Part shown: positions 18,507 to 27,605 of the stretch, one piece after another | Layout: each line of letters begins with the position of its first letter | Position numbering within the stretch: the first letter of the stretch is position 1 | Source: Chrysochromulina tobinii | Taxonomy: Eukaryota > Haptophyta > Prymnesiales > Chrysochromulinaceae | DNA: 44,169 bases | Reading direction: 5' to 3' | NCBI GenBank assembly: GCA_001275005.1 | Contig: JWZX01003276.1 | Coordinates: forward strand, 1 to 44,169 | Position numbers and translations under genes: made by a program | Notes under the pieces: model-generated | Databases searched by the model: none | Seen by the model: only the letters and a program-made list of their open reading frames with translations | Told to the model about the DNA's origin: nothing

Positions 18507-20090
18507 ATGGAAGTCCTCTTGGCAGATGCGATGTTCGGCAAGAATAGAATGACAGAGGCCGGCTACGATGTCGATGGCAATGGCGTCATCGAGGAAAACG
18601 AGCTCGTGGATCTGCAGCGGCTCAACTATAGCACCCCCGGCGGCATGCGCCGCGGCGAGATGCAGGTGCCTGCCGGCGGCTTCTCAAGGTACGCACAGTC
18701 GATGTGCAACAAAGCTAAAGCTGAGCGCGTCCGACGGGAGCAGCGTGAGCGAGAGCTCCTCGGCAGCCCGCACTGCCCGAAGGGCACGATGGTGCGTGTG
18801 GCGACGGGGGAGCTCGTTCCTCTCGGTTCCTGGCGGGGCTCCGACCTGGTCTCGGGTTTAGGTTCCCTCCAGCCCTTGATCAAAGAGAATGGCGCAACGC
18901 CCACTCGCGTGTTCGCGTCCAAGAAGTCGGATGGCAAGTTGAAGAACCACGAGACCAAGGACCGGGCATTGGTCACGTCAAACGCTGCGCTTCCGAAGAA
19001 GCAAACGCCTCCTTCGGGCACGGCCAACAAACGATCGCCGCTTTCGGGATCGCATTCTTCCGACGCGTTCGACGACGCTCACGACGCGTTCACGAAGGAC
19101 GAGCACACTGAGCGCGCCCGTCTCCACGCTCAGACGGGCCGCCCCGCGCCAAAGGTAGCCCCCACGCCCGAGACGGAGGAGCGGCACCAGGCTGCCCTCG
19201 CCTTGACGTCCCGCTCCGCCCCATCCTTCGCCCAATTGCTGATCTCGTTCTTCGGCGCGGGTGACGAGTCCCTTCCTCGCGTCTCTTCCTCGGACAAGGC
19301 AGCGATGGTTGCGACTGAAGTGCAGAAAGCCAACTATAAGGCGAGCGCGGAAAAGCTCTTACCTGAGGGCTACAACGGCAGCTACAATGCGGTGGTGCAA
19401 CAGATGAACTCTCATCGCGCCGAGGAGACGCGTCAAGACATTGCTGTCTGGCAAGATGAGCTGCAGAACGAGGAGCAGAAGTACATGGACAAGGCCATGA
19501 CGAGCCGAGCGACCATCCATCATGGCAGAGCCAACACTGAAATGGCCAAGGAGGAAGTTCTGCGTGCGAAGCAGATGGAGGCGGAGGAGGTCATGAAGGA
19601 GTCCAAGCGTCTGCACACCATCGCACGAAAGAGCCTCGACACTGACCAGAAGGCCAAGAATGAACGAGCTGCACAGTCGTTCGACAGACGCTACCTGACC
19701 ATTGACGAGGTGGTCGCCACGCTGCAGAAGTTCAGCCCTGAGGAGGCGTCCCTAACTCCTCGTAGCTTCTACACGATGGAACCGGAATCGCGCTCGCCGA
19801 GTGATGCCTATCTTAGGCCGTTCAAGAATCTGTCCGACCAGGTGGCCAAGGAGAACGCCGCCCTCTACGCCCGGATCCATAACATCGCGGCGCGCACGGA
19901 TGTAGACATCTCCGACGAGGCAGCTGGCGCGGCGCGGGGCACCATGGCGGAAGAGAGCGACGCAAACAAGAAGGAGAAGGCCAAGAAGCTGGCGGCCCAG
20001 AACAAGGCCTTCCATAGAAGAATTGCCGACACGAAGGCCAAGGTCGACGATGATTACGACGAGACGCCAGCTTTGGACAAGAACGACTAA
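18507..20090 (+). CDS. Coiled-coil protein with one N-terminal EF-hand
   Basis: A 527-residue protein from the ATG at 18507. Near its start (about residues 17-35) is one EF-hand loop, DVDGNGVIEENEL. Residues about 55-250 are basic, Ser/Pro-rich and probably disordered. From about 265 on, the sequence is charged and helical (for example RAEETRQDIAVWQDELQNEEQKY), consistent with coiled coil. Near the C-terminus two related segments appear, ENAALYARIHNIAARTDVD and QNKAFHRRIADTKAKVDDD. These resemble the N..L..RI....A..D pattern in ciliary proteins of the CFAP97/hemingway type, but the likeness is weak. The gene is divergent from the multi-EF-hand gene and the two may share regulation. No firm function; axonemal or basal-body association is a hypothesis. 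Confidence 0.75.
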   Translation: MEVLLADAMFGKNRMTEAGYDVDGNGVIEENELVDLQRLNYSTPGGMRRGEMQVPAGGFSRYAQSMCNKAKAERVRREQRERELLGSPHCPKGTMVRVATGELVPLGSWRGSDLVSGLGSLQPLIKENGATPTRVFASKKSDGKLKNHETKDRALVTSNAALPKKQTPPSGTANKRSPLSGSHSSDAFDDAHDAFTKDEHTERARLHAQTGRPAPKVAPTPETEERHQAALALTSRSAPSFAQLLISFFGAGDESLPRVSSSDKAAMVATEVQKANYKASAEKLLPEGYNGSYNAVVQQMNSHRAEETRQDIAVWQDELQNEEQKYMDKAMTSRATIHHGRANTEMAKEEVLRAKQMEAEEVMKESKRLHTIARKSLDTDQKAKNERAAQSFDRRYLTIDEVVATLQKFSPEEASLTPRSFYTMEPESRSPSDAYLRPFKNLSDQVAKENAALYARIHNIAARTDVDISDEAAGAARGTMAEESDANKKEKAKKLAAQNKAFHRRIADTKAKVDDDYDETPALDKND

Positions 20091-20393
20091 GCTGAGACAG
20101 GGGAAAGGGGACGAACAGGTGGGAAAGCGGAAGAAAAGAGGGCGCACGTTCTTTCATAATTTCTCGGTGTGTGGTACATGAAGATTAAAGTTACCGGGTA
20201 CCGGTAGCGGAAGCAGTGACCAGTTTGTGCATCGACCATCGTCCATCGAGCGAGAGATGCTGGTCTCGTGACAAAAGTTTGTCATAATTATGACAGTCTG
20301 ACTCACCACCCCTGTTTCGGGATTCACCAGTTGATTCACCTACTGTACGGTAATTGTTTTACGAAACGCGTCGTCGCGAGCCTTTTCTCGATC
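20091..20393. promoter_or_regulatory. Upstream region of the membrane-protein gene with taccggta motif
   Basis: This 303-bp gap contains gggtaccggtagc; the palindrome taccggta is at 20199-20206, about 190 bp before the ATG at 20394. The same 8-mer lies at a similar distance from two other start codons in the window. The stretch 20260-20370 has lower GC content and is probably the core promoter or 5' UTR. Confidence 0.45.
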
Positions 20394-21158
20394 ATGAAAG
20401 CGGCATCTTGGACGCTGATGGCGACGCGTTCGGCCTTGTACCCGTACACGCGGCCGCTCTTTGCGGCCGTAGGAATCGGCACTGCAGCCATTGCTGACGG
20501 GGCACTCGGATCTCCCTTTGCATCGAGCCGCACAGCCCTCGCTGCGCCGGCCGACAGCTTTGAAGAGCAAGTGGCCCTCCTCCCGGTGGCAGCCGTCGGA
20601 CTCGTCGGCGCTGCGGCTGTGCTGCGTGGGCACGCAGGGCTGATTTGGATGAGTCACTCGTATGAAAGATGGGCGTGGGCCACGGCCTTTGGCTGCCTTC
20701 CGGTCGCAGTCGCGGCGACCGCAGTGAACCACCAGCGCAAGACTGCCACGGATGCAGAGGAGTTGCGCTTCCTATTGGCGCCGAGCGTAGGTGCAGCCCT
20801 GGCTGCAGTCGCAGGCGAGCGGCTGGGCTCGGCAGTCGGCCGCGTGCTGCTGCCCACGCTCACGGGCATCGGTGCCTTGAGCGCGGGCGCTGCCTTTTTC
20901 GGAGATGAGCGTGGCAAGCGGGTGGCGAGCGACCTGCAGAGCGCGGCGCTGCTCCTCCTGCCCGCGCTGCATGCAGTTTGCCTGCCTGTGTACACGCTCT
21001 CGGCACAGACCGCCCTCGGCATCGCCTGGTTCCATGCTGCTGCGGCCTGGTCGACGCTCGACGACGCGCCCAAGGCTGTGCAGCGCGTGCTAATCGCCGT
21101 CGGCGCCGCGTCGGTGCTGCGCTGCCTCTGCCGGCGAGCGCCCATATGCCACTTCTGA
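20394..21158 (+). CDS. Polytopic membrane protein of unknown function
   Basis: A 254-residue protein from the ATG at 20394. It is dominated by alanine/leucine/valine-rich hydrophobic segments, with seven or eight possible membrane spans, for example LFAAVGIGTAAIADGALG, LLPVAAVGLVGAAAVL, LLPTLTGIGALSAGAAFF and ALLLLPALHAVCLPVYTL. The N-terminus (MKAASWTLMATRSALYPYTRP) is basic and Ser/Thr-containing and lacks acidic residues, so an organelle-targeting role is possible. I do not recognise a transporter or enzyme family. The gene converges with the minus-strand gene ending at 21377. Confidence 0.7.
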   Translation: MKAASWTLMATRSALYPYTRPLFAAVGIGTAAIADGALGSPFASSRTALAAPADSFEEQVALLPVAAVGLVGAAAVLRGHAGLIWMSHSYERWAWATAFGCLPVAVAATAVNHQRKTATDAEELRFLLAPSVGAALAAVAGERLGSAVGRVLLPTLTGIGALSAGAAFFGDERGKRVASDLQSAALLLLPALHAVCLPVYTLSAQTALGIAWFHAAAAWSTLDDAPKAVQRVLIAVGAASVLRCLCRRAPICHF

Positions 21159-21376
21159 GGCGCGTTGAGGCAAAGAGAGCTGTATTTGTACAAGTGAAAT
21201 ATGGTTTTGTAATACTCAGTGAGCTCAACTTCGAACGGAAGCGACGGCTAGCCGTGTTCCGTCTCCAGCGCATCCGGCAATTTCCGGCCGTGCGGGCACG
21301 TAGAGCGGAGGCACTGGGCTGGCTGGGCCGCGTCCGAAAAATTTGCCTCCTTTTACGAGTTTGCTTCCGTTTTCGT

Positions 21377-22075
21377 TCAGCGATCGACTGAACTCGGGAG
21401 GATTCCGAAGCGGTTGGCACGCGCAACGGTTCTTGCTGCGGCGGCTCCGAGAGCAGCCGCATCGACGTCGTACCAGCTGCCGGCAGTAGGCTCTGTGGTG
21501 AGCACAGGCGGAGGAGGTGGGCGGCGTGCGGCGGTGGCATGCTCTCGGAGCAAACGCTCCCGCGACGATAGGTCTTCATGGACTTCATCCCGCAGCTGCT
21601 GCGCACGCAGTAGAGCTTCGTCCACCGTATGGCGGCCGCGCTCGGAGGTGTGCTCACGTAATGTCGTTCGCGATATGGATATGTCGTTCGCCTCCTCGGC
21701 GTTGGCGAGGGCGAGTTGCCAACTCGCAGCAGTCGCAATGTGCTGCGGGAGCAGTGCGGTGATCTCCCGCAGCAGTCGCTCCTGCGAAGATTGGGCAAGC
21801 TCCCAGTGCAGTCGCTCCCGCGAAGATTGGGCAGGTTCCCGGAGCAGGCGAATCGTCATCGCATCTTCGCATCCTCGCAAGCGTGCCTCATCCTCGCATT
21901 GGCGCAGCCCAGCATGCGAGGATCTTGGTGGCGTGATGGCCGCAGGCCCATCTGCCTCAACAAGGTAATTGTAATCAGCTGTGAGCCTGGCCATCATGCC
22001 CCAGTCGTCCTCGTGGTCATCATACATGCTCTCCCAGGCGTCCAGTGTCGTCCTCTCCATCCAGGATGGGTCCAT
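21377..22075 (-). CDS. Hypothetical protein with 12-residue repeats
   Basis: The frame is open from 22183, but the first ATG is at 22075 (MDPSWMERTTLDAWESMYDD), giving 232 residues. The protein is Arg/Glu/Ala-rich and largely helical. Its centre has tandem 12-residue repeats (AQSSRERLHWEL, AQSSQERLLREI), with DNA copies 36 bp apart around 21773-21840. Similar LRE..ER/LLREHA segments recur later. I recognise no family. Codon use is less GC3-biased than in nearby strong genes, so it may be a fast-evolving or lineage-specific protein. Existence is likely but not certain. Confidence 0.55.
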   Translation of the reverse strand: MDPSWMERTTLDAWESMYDDHEDDWGMMARLTADYNYLVEADGPAAITPPRSSHAGLRQCEDEARLRGCEDAMTIRLLREPAQSSRERLHWELAQSSQERLLREITALLPQHIATAASWQLALANAEEANDISISRTTLREHTSERGRHTVDEALLRAQQLRDEVHEDLSSRERLLREHATAARRPPPPPVLTTEPTAGSWYDVDAAALGAAAARTVARANRFGILPSSVDR

Positions 22076-22209
22076 GCGCTTGAGATGTTCCCACCACAAC
22101 ACACGTCGAGCAATCGTGAGCCCCGGGGAGTGGCAAATAACGACAACAACTGTTTCAAAAATTGAATCGCTGCTGCAGTTCAATCTATGGCATGCATTTC
22201 ATCTCGCAT

Positions 22210-23308
22210 TTAATATCTCGCTGTTTTAAACGTGTGGAGCTCGGGGTCCTGCTCGGGCGCCGCCGCGAGCAGCACCAGCTGGGCGAGCCGGCGTGGCGGT
22301 TCCTGCTCGAGGCGGCGGAGCACCGTCCACCGGCACGCGCCCGTCTCGTAGATCGCGCGCACGCTGCGCAGCATCGCGCGCATCTCGTTCTCGAGGATCT
22401 CCGTCTGCTTGAGGTAGAACTCGCGCAGCGCGTACGAGATGCGCGCGCCCTCGCCGTACCGGAGGAGGCCCTCGTACCGCCTCATCGCCGCGTCCTCCTT
22501 GGTCGGCCGCCCGTCCGCGAGGGGGATCGCCCGGTTCTTCTTCGCCTCTTTGGTGAAGAACTCGTCGTGGCGCGCGGGCTTGCCGTCAAAGCCCCACGCG
22601 CCGTAAAAGGTGTTGGAGCCGGGCGTCTGGTAGACGTACATGTCCCAGGCTTGCTGGTCGAGCCGCGTGGGCGGGCGCGTGCCCGGACGAAGCGCCGGCT
22701 GCACGGCCGGGTCGCGCGCGGCCGAGCTCGTCGACGACGCGTGCCTGAGCTCGCGCTTCTCCGCCCCGTCGTCTTCGGCCGCCGCCTTGGGCTGCGCGGC
22801 GGCATACTCAATGTCCACGTTGATCGGGCAGTGCGAGGCACTCCCAGGCCTTTGCAGCGACGACGACGGCGACGTGCGCGCCTGCCTGCGCAGGCTCCTC
22901 CATCAGCGCGGTGAGCGCCGGTGGAATGGACGCCTCCCACAGATCCGCGTGCTCCGCGCTGTTGCTGAACGCGAGCACGAGCTCGCGGGCGGCCACGTAC
23001 GCGCTGGGCTGGCCGCGCACCCGGGGCGGGTCCTTGGGCGGGATGTCGTCGAGCGCGAAGAGGTCCGCCTCGAAGGTGCCGTCCACGGCGCGCCGCACAA
23101 ATGCCTCCGCCGTGAGCGGCCGCTTCGTCGATGCAGAGCACGGCGGCGGCATGTCCTCCGGCTCGGCGCCGATGTGTGCTGCCATGTTATCAGCTGCGAT
23201 GTCCGGAGCGATCTCGCCGTACTCGAGGCCGGCCTCGTGCGCGCCAGGGGCGGTGGGCGGCACCGGCTTGGCCGGGGCTTTGCCGGCCTTGATCGAGCCG
23301 GGCGGCAT
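22210..23308 (-). CDS. Unknown two-part protein with a frame break near 22.83 kb
   Basis: The first part starts at ATG 23308 (MPPGSIKAGKAPAKPVPP) and runs in one frame to a stop at 22808-22810. The second part is open in the next frame from about 22818 to 22210. Both have coding-like composition. Part one includes SAYVAARELVLAFSNSAEHA and a hydrophobic VAVVVAAKAWECLAL. Part two has DMYVYQTPGSNTFYGAWGFD, then a helical LREFYLKQTEILENEMRAML segment. A +1 shift around 22825-22850 would join them into one protein of about 365 residues. No GT-AG intron that would do this is visible. I cannot name the family. The alternatives are two overlapping genes, a sequencing indel, or a decayed gene. Confidence 0.55.
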
Positions 23309-23575
23309 TGGGCCACCTCCACCAAGCGAACCAATCACCAGTCACCAGTCGGGGTTGGTCCTGACTTTTGCGCCAACGATACTTGCCCAAGAAAGGGCAT
23401 GTCTAACGTGGTCAAGACATGTCAAGTGAAGTCGCGACACGCACAAAACGCAAAGACACCCACAACCCGAGTCGCGGCGCCACCAGTGGTCAAACGAATG
23501 GATTTTCCTTTTTTATCGAGTAAGAACGCCGCCGCTCTGGAATTTGGTCACAAACTATTGTACTAGCTAGCAGCT

Positions 23576-24166
23576 GTCGTGAGGTGGGTGACGGGGGGTT
23601 TGTTATCGAATTTGGGGGGGGGTGTTATCAGGATACGTATCCCATGTATCGTGCATGTGTCATGCATGTATCGTGAACGTATCTTGATGTGTCCCAGATA
23701 CAACAAGATACATCAGGATACAATAAGATACATTTGCAGATACGTACCTCTCTGGATACAATTGAGATACATGTATATCATTATGTATCTCTCATGTATC
23801 CCGCATGTATCGTCAATGTATCCTCGAACCTCTGCAGATACATGTATCTCATATGTATCCCGCATGTATCCCGCATGTATCCTCACGTGCAAGATGCATA
23901 TATCCTGATGTATCTGATATGTATCCCAAAATGTATCTTGGACTCGTTTGGGATACGTATAAAATACATGCAAAAATCAAGATACATGTATTCTCTTGGA
24001 ATGTAACAGGTCATTCAAGATACATTTAAGATACATCAGGATACATTAGGGATACATGTATCCTTCAGGATACACACAGGATACATCATGATACATCAGG
24101 ATACGTATCCTGATAACAACCCCCCCCAAACTCGATAACAACCCCCCCCTAACCCGTCGTGAGGTG
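23576..24166. mobile_element. MITE-like element with ~55-bp inverted ends and 11-bp target duplication
   Basis: The 11-mer gtcgtgaggtg occurs at 23576-23586 and again at 24156-24166, flanking the element like a target-site duplication. Just inside are imperfect inverted ends of about 55 bp. On the left are gttatcgaatttggggg and then gttatcaggatacgtatcc; the right end carries their reverse complements (ggatacgtatcctgataac, then ccccaaactcgataac). The interior (about 23634-24106) is a dense array of gatacat/atgtatc words. These run mainly as atgtatc on the left and gatacat on the right, so the whole element could fold into one long hairpin. No protein is encoded. An 11-bp duplication and long inverted ends suit non-autonomous Mutator-like (MULE) elements; that class assignment is inference. 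Confidence 0.8.
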
Positions 24167-24271
24167 CTCGACAGCACGAGGCCGGGCGTTGTGGACGTGC
24201 TCTGCATTGCGCCGTCGCTCCGCCCAGTAGTTGCGCACGTCTCGGTCGACCTCTACAACCAAAAACGCCGT

Positions 24272-24493
24272 CTCTGTCGAGTTGTCAAGCTGTCAAGGCT
24301 CCGTCGAGGCGCTGTCGAGGCGCTGTCGAGGCCTTGCCTGTCGAGCCTGTCGAGCTCCTGTCGAGCTCCTGTAGAGTAGCTGTCGAGCCTGTCGAGGCTG
24401 ACTGCATGCGCCTGGGCGTCGAGTAGCTGTCGAGCTGTCGAGTAGCTGTCGAGTTTCTCTGTCGAGGCTGTCGAGTGTGCTGTCGAGCTCGAG
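24272..24493. repeat. Degenerate CTGTCGAG tandem array
   Basis: About twenty copies of the word tgtcgag, usually as ctgtcgagg, ctgtcgagc or ctgtcgagt, lie within about 220 bp with irregular spacing of 7-20 bp. Slippage between short units, giving a degenerate microsatellite, explains the pattern. It lies about 100 bp from the MITE's right end. It codes for nothing plausible on either strand. Confidence 0.85.
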
Positions 24494-24643
24494 CCTGGCA
24501 TGTAGCTTTGCTATTTTGCATGAAGCACTCTGACTCTCACAGCAGTAGGCCTAGAGGACCCACACATAAACCACCAACCAAACTAGAGGTCAAACCAGGG
24601 GTCAAACGGATAAAGAACTACCTCGGAGATCAGGACCCGTCAC

Positions 24644-24741
24644 ACCCTAACCCCTACCCCCTAACCCCTACATAGCCACAGGTTTCTTAACCGTTATTTT
24701 TGTAATACCCACCCTAAACCCCTACCTAGCCACTGGTTTCA
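24644..24741. repeat. Telomere-like CCCTAACCCCTA units in two related copies
   Basis: Several ccctaacccc/ccctaaacccc units occur here. Two longer direct copies share ccctaa(a)cccctac, then tagccac, then ggtttc: one at about 24658-24686 and the other at about 24712-24740, spaced about 54 bp apart. They resemble short interstitial telomeric-type DNA of the CCCTAA(A) class, degenerated with extra C. Internal position next to other repeats suggests an insertion or repair scar rather than a chromosome end. Confidence 0.6.
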
Positions 24742-25324
24742 AGACCAGAAAATGCAACCTTAGTGCAATTCTGAGGAGAATTAGGTCAAAAAGAGCACGA
24801 AAGAGCACGAACGTGGAACGACAGGTCCACCAGAACATCCATCATCCAGCCACCAAGTTGTGTAGTTGACCAGTGGGTCTATCAACCTTCACCTTGAAGG
24901 AGTGGGGCTCTAACCTGGCTTCTCTCAGCTAGGGCTAGATAAGGGCTAGATCCCAGTCTTAGACCTCGTGTTCAATGCTCGTGTTACCTCGTGCTGTCGG
25001 GCTTCGGTCCGACACGGCCGAAACGCGACGTACACTCCCATCCGTCGGAGCTATGATTTTGACGAGGAGCTGCACGCTCGGAGGAGGCCGCAGAGTGCGG
25101 GCAGGAGCGGGAGCAGACACTTCTGCGATCTGCCGCTCATCAGATAATCTACGGTTACGTATATTAGTGCGATGCAGTAACACTAACAGGACAGTGACTT
25201 CAGTCCCCATTCCCGTCTTGTTCTCGAACCCTGTCGAGGGAGTAAGGCGGCACAGTGAAGACTGGAGTGCGAGTCGTGTCGGCTCCACGCTCCAAGCTCC
25301 ACCAGGCGAGGGCAGGCCGGGCTA

Positions 25325-27346
25325 TCAGCAACGCGGGCTTTTCGACGCAGCGCCTTGTAACGAGCAGTCAGCCATCCAGCTGCCATCGTACGCCACGCGT
25401 ACGACCGGAGCGAGCACATGGCCATCGTGCTGCTCGTGCGGGAGCGCACTGCCAACCGGCCGGCCATCAATCCACACGTGAAGTCCACGCCCGTGATGGT
25501 ACGTCAGGCCGTCGGCGTCCCACACGACGGAGACGTCGACGCCGCGCAGCCACAGCCGCGTAGCGCAAAAGGAACGCACGCGCGTGAGCGGGTGGAGCTC
25601 GAGGAATTTGGCGTGCGTGCGCACACCCACTAGCCCCGAGAGCACCAGGTCGTTGAATGTCGAGTGGAAATAGTGCGTACCACGCGCTCGTAGGTGGTCG
25701 CGCCCATTGCGTGCACCCAGCCCGCCTGTTTTTGGCCACGGTTCGATACCGTGGAGCTTGCGGCGGGTGATCCAGTAGCCGTCGTCTGGATGGAGGTCTT
25801 CGTCGACGTGTGGTGGTGCGAGCTGCTCCGCGTGCGAGCGCGTGTGCGCGCGCGCATAGCGGCGGAGGAGCTTGTCGAAGGAGGCACCGCTTGCGCTCGG
25901 CTGCCTCGGGTACGTCTGCAGCAGGTTGATGAGCGCCGTCCCAAGCTTCGACGTCTCGTACGGCCAGCTGCCGCCGTTCCAGTTGCACTGGGCGCTGTTC
26001 GAGAAGTTGTAGCACGGCGAGCGCCGCTCCGTGGTGCGCGGCCCCCACTTGGCGTCGAAGCCCTCCGGATCCTCGAGTTGTTCGAAGGCGCGTGCGTACC
26101 TCGCACTCGTGATCGCGTCATCCGAAGGCACCGCACTGAAGTACCAGGGCGACGAGAGTCCCATCAGCTCCCGCACAGGCACGCGCTTGCCGAGCGGCCA
26201 GCCGCGCTCGGGCGGGCACTTGCGCGGCCGGTGGCACGCGAGGCACCCTAGGTAGGTCTGCACCTCACGGCTGCGCCCAATCTTTCCATATTTGTGCCAT
26301 TCCTGGTGAAGTGTGGCGGGGGCGGCCTCGGCCTTGTTCACAAAAAAACCGAGCTCGTCGGACCAGAGCTGATCGGTGAGCACCGCCTGCCACTTGCGCG
26401 CCTCGCGCTCGTAGTAGGCCGCGCGTGACGTGTTGCCCAGCGCTGCTGCGATGCTGCGAAGGGCGATCGCTTCACCAAACATGACCGAGTTGATCGTCGG
26501 CCGGCAACCATCGAGGCCAGCTGAGTTCTCCTCACCATCAGCGTGGCACGAAGTGAACATGCACCGGCCCTTGGGCGAGTAGTGCGTGGCGACCCACTCG
26601 TCGTAGTGCGCGTCCAGATGCCCGAAGAGCTCGGCCTGCACCCCTGCCGAGCTCTGCGAGTGGTGAAGCAGCGAGCGCTGCCACAGCGCATAAGCCGCCC
26701 ACCACGTGTACTGCTTGCGATAGCCGTCGCCCTTGAACCAGAAGCGCGCGTAGTCGTCCACGATGGCCGCGTCGCGCAGCCAGCGGCCCTCCATGATGTG
26801 GTGGCCCGCAGGGCACACAATGGTATTGTAGGGTCCCGACCAGAAGACCTTTTGCAGGAACTCGGTGATCACCCAACAGCCCTCCTTCTTGCCGCAGCCC
26901 GGCGCCTTGGCGGGTCGGCGGACCATGTGCAGATTGAAGAGGCGCCATCGGTACCAGTACGTCTTTGTGATGTCGTCATCGTCGCACTCGAAGAGTGGCG
27001 CTGTTTCCTGGACCCAAGGCATGCTCTCGTTGAGGATCGATTTGAAGGGCAGCAGCGAAATGATCGGCGGAGCGCCGAGCAATGGTGGCGGAGACGAGGC
27101 AGCTGAAGGCGGGGGCGTTGATGCAGCCAACGGTGGCGGTGGCGACTGCAACCTGGAGACCCAGAGCCATCCGAGCGCCAGGCCGAGGCACCCACAGGCC
27201 GCAGCCTTGGTACACGAAGAGGGGGCGTTTGCAGACGGAGGGCGGCGCACGCTGCTCGGGATCAGCAACGCTGATCGCTCGTCTAATGGGTCTTCCTCGG
27301 CGGGAGGCGGCACGAAGGTGACGCGACGGCCATGACCATGAGCCAT
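25325..27346 (-). CDS. Type II membrane glycoside hydrolase, MGH1/GH63-like
   Basis: A 673-residue single-exon protein with ATG at 27346. A short basic N-terminus is followed by one hydrophobic segment (about 48-66, CGCLGLALGWLWVSRL) and a Pro/Ser-rich stem, the layout of a type II signal-anchored Golgi or ER enzyme. The catalytic part has (alpha/alpha)6 glycosidase features: a Trp-rich first helix pair (TYWYRWRLFNLHM), GRWLRDAAIVDDYARFW, the block GCRPTINSVMFGEAIALRSIAAALGN (about 275-300, given here only by its key RPTINS core), and NGGSWPYETSKLGTAL (about 455). RPTINS..FGEA and W.GGSWPYETS are typical of mannosylglycerate-hydrolase-like and GH63-related domains. Substrate is unknown; trimming of N-glycans or a surface polysaccharide is possible. 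The gene is divergent from the coiled-coil gene at 27606. Confidence 0.85.
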   Translation of the reverse strand: MAHGHGRRVTFVPPPAEEDPLDERSALLIPSSVRRPPSANAPSSCTKAAACGCLGLALGWLWVSRLQSPPPPLAASTPPPSAASSPPPLLGAPPIISLLPFKSILNESMPWVQETAPLFECDDDDITKTYWYRWRLFNLHMVRRPAKAPGCGKKEGCWVITEFLQKVFWSGPYNTIVCPAGHHIMEGRWLRDAAIVDDYARFWFKGDGYRKQYTWWAAYALWQRSLLHHSQSSAGVQAELFGHLDAHYDEWVATHYSPKGRCMFTSCHADGEENSAGLDGCRPTINSVMFGEAIALRSIAAALGNTSRAAYYEREARKWQAVLTDQLWSDELGFFVNKAEAAPATLHQEWHKYGKIGRSREVQTYLGCLACHRPRKCPPERGWPLGKRVPVRELMGLSSPWYFSAVPSDDAITSARYARAFEQLEDPEGFDAKWGPRTTERRSPCYNFSNSAQCNWNGGSWPYETSKLGTALINLLQTYPRQPSASGASFDKLLRRYARAHTRSHAEQLAPPHVDEDLHPDDGYWITRRKLHGIEPWPKTGGLGARNGRDHLRARGTHYFHSTFNDLVLSGLVGVRTHAKFLELHPLTRVRSFCATRLWLRGVDVSVVWDADGLTYHHGRGLHVWIDGRPVGSALPHEQHDGHVLAPVVRVAYDGSWMADCSLQGAASKSPRC

Positions 27347-27605
27347 CGCAATAAGTGCAAGTCAAGTCAAGTCAAGTCAAGCGAACATATACTTGACTTG
27401 AACTACGAAACGCGGCCATACGTCCTGGGACACCCTCGGTGCCTTCTGGTGTGTATGCATGAAGAGGCTGGAGTATGCGTGCAATGCGGTCGGTTACAAA
27501 GTACTGGTAGAAGAATTGACCGCCACGGCGCGAGACGCGACGCGCGTGTGTCCCGCAGACGGTTCAAGGATCAAATTGTCCTGCGCGATCCTCTATTGCC
27601 GCAGC
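27347..27605. promoter_or_regulatory. Divergent promoter with GTCAA repeat and inverted copy
   Basis: Between the ATGs at 27346 (minus) and 27606 (plus) lies a 259-bp shared upstream region. It has a run of gtcaa units (aagtcaagtcaagtcaag, about 27359-27380) followed within 15 bp by cttgacttg, the inverse of the unit, so the region can pair with itself. An alternative upstream ATG of the coiled-coil gene is at 27459 in the same frame. Confidence 0.5.

Larger units (their letters stand above)
24167..25324. other. Gene-free accessory island next to the MITE
   Basis: This 1.16-kb stretch runs from the right flank of the MITE to the end of the glycosidase gene. It contains the CTGTCGAG array and telomere-like CCCTAA(A)CCCC units listed separately. 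The remainder (24745-25324) is unusually AT-richer for this window, with no convincing frame, RNA gene or mobile-element protein. The last 300 bp are probably 3' flank of the glycosidase gene. Confidence 0.5.

Noticed and set aside
20860-21798. 312-codon minus-strand frame across two genes
   Set aside because: Arg-rich composition, spans the convergent ends of two better-supported genes and shows no domain.
23634-24106. GATACAT array as a possible CRISPR
   Set aside because: Units are 6-12 bp, palindromic and irregularly spaced, with no spacer-length pattern. The host is eukaryotic and the array lies inside an inverted-repeat element.
24272-24493. CTGTCGAG array as a regulatory or CRISPR-like array
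   Set aside because: Spacing of 7-20 bp and sequence decay point to a degenerate microsatellite.
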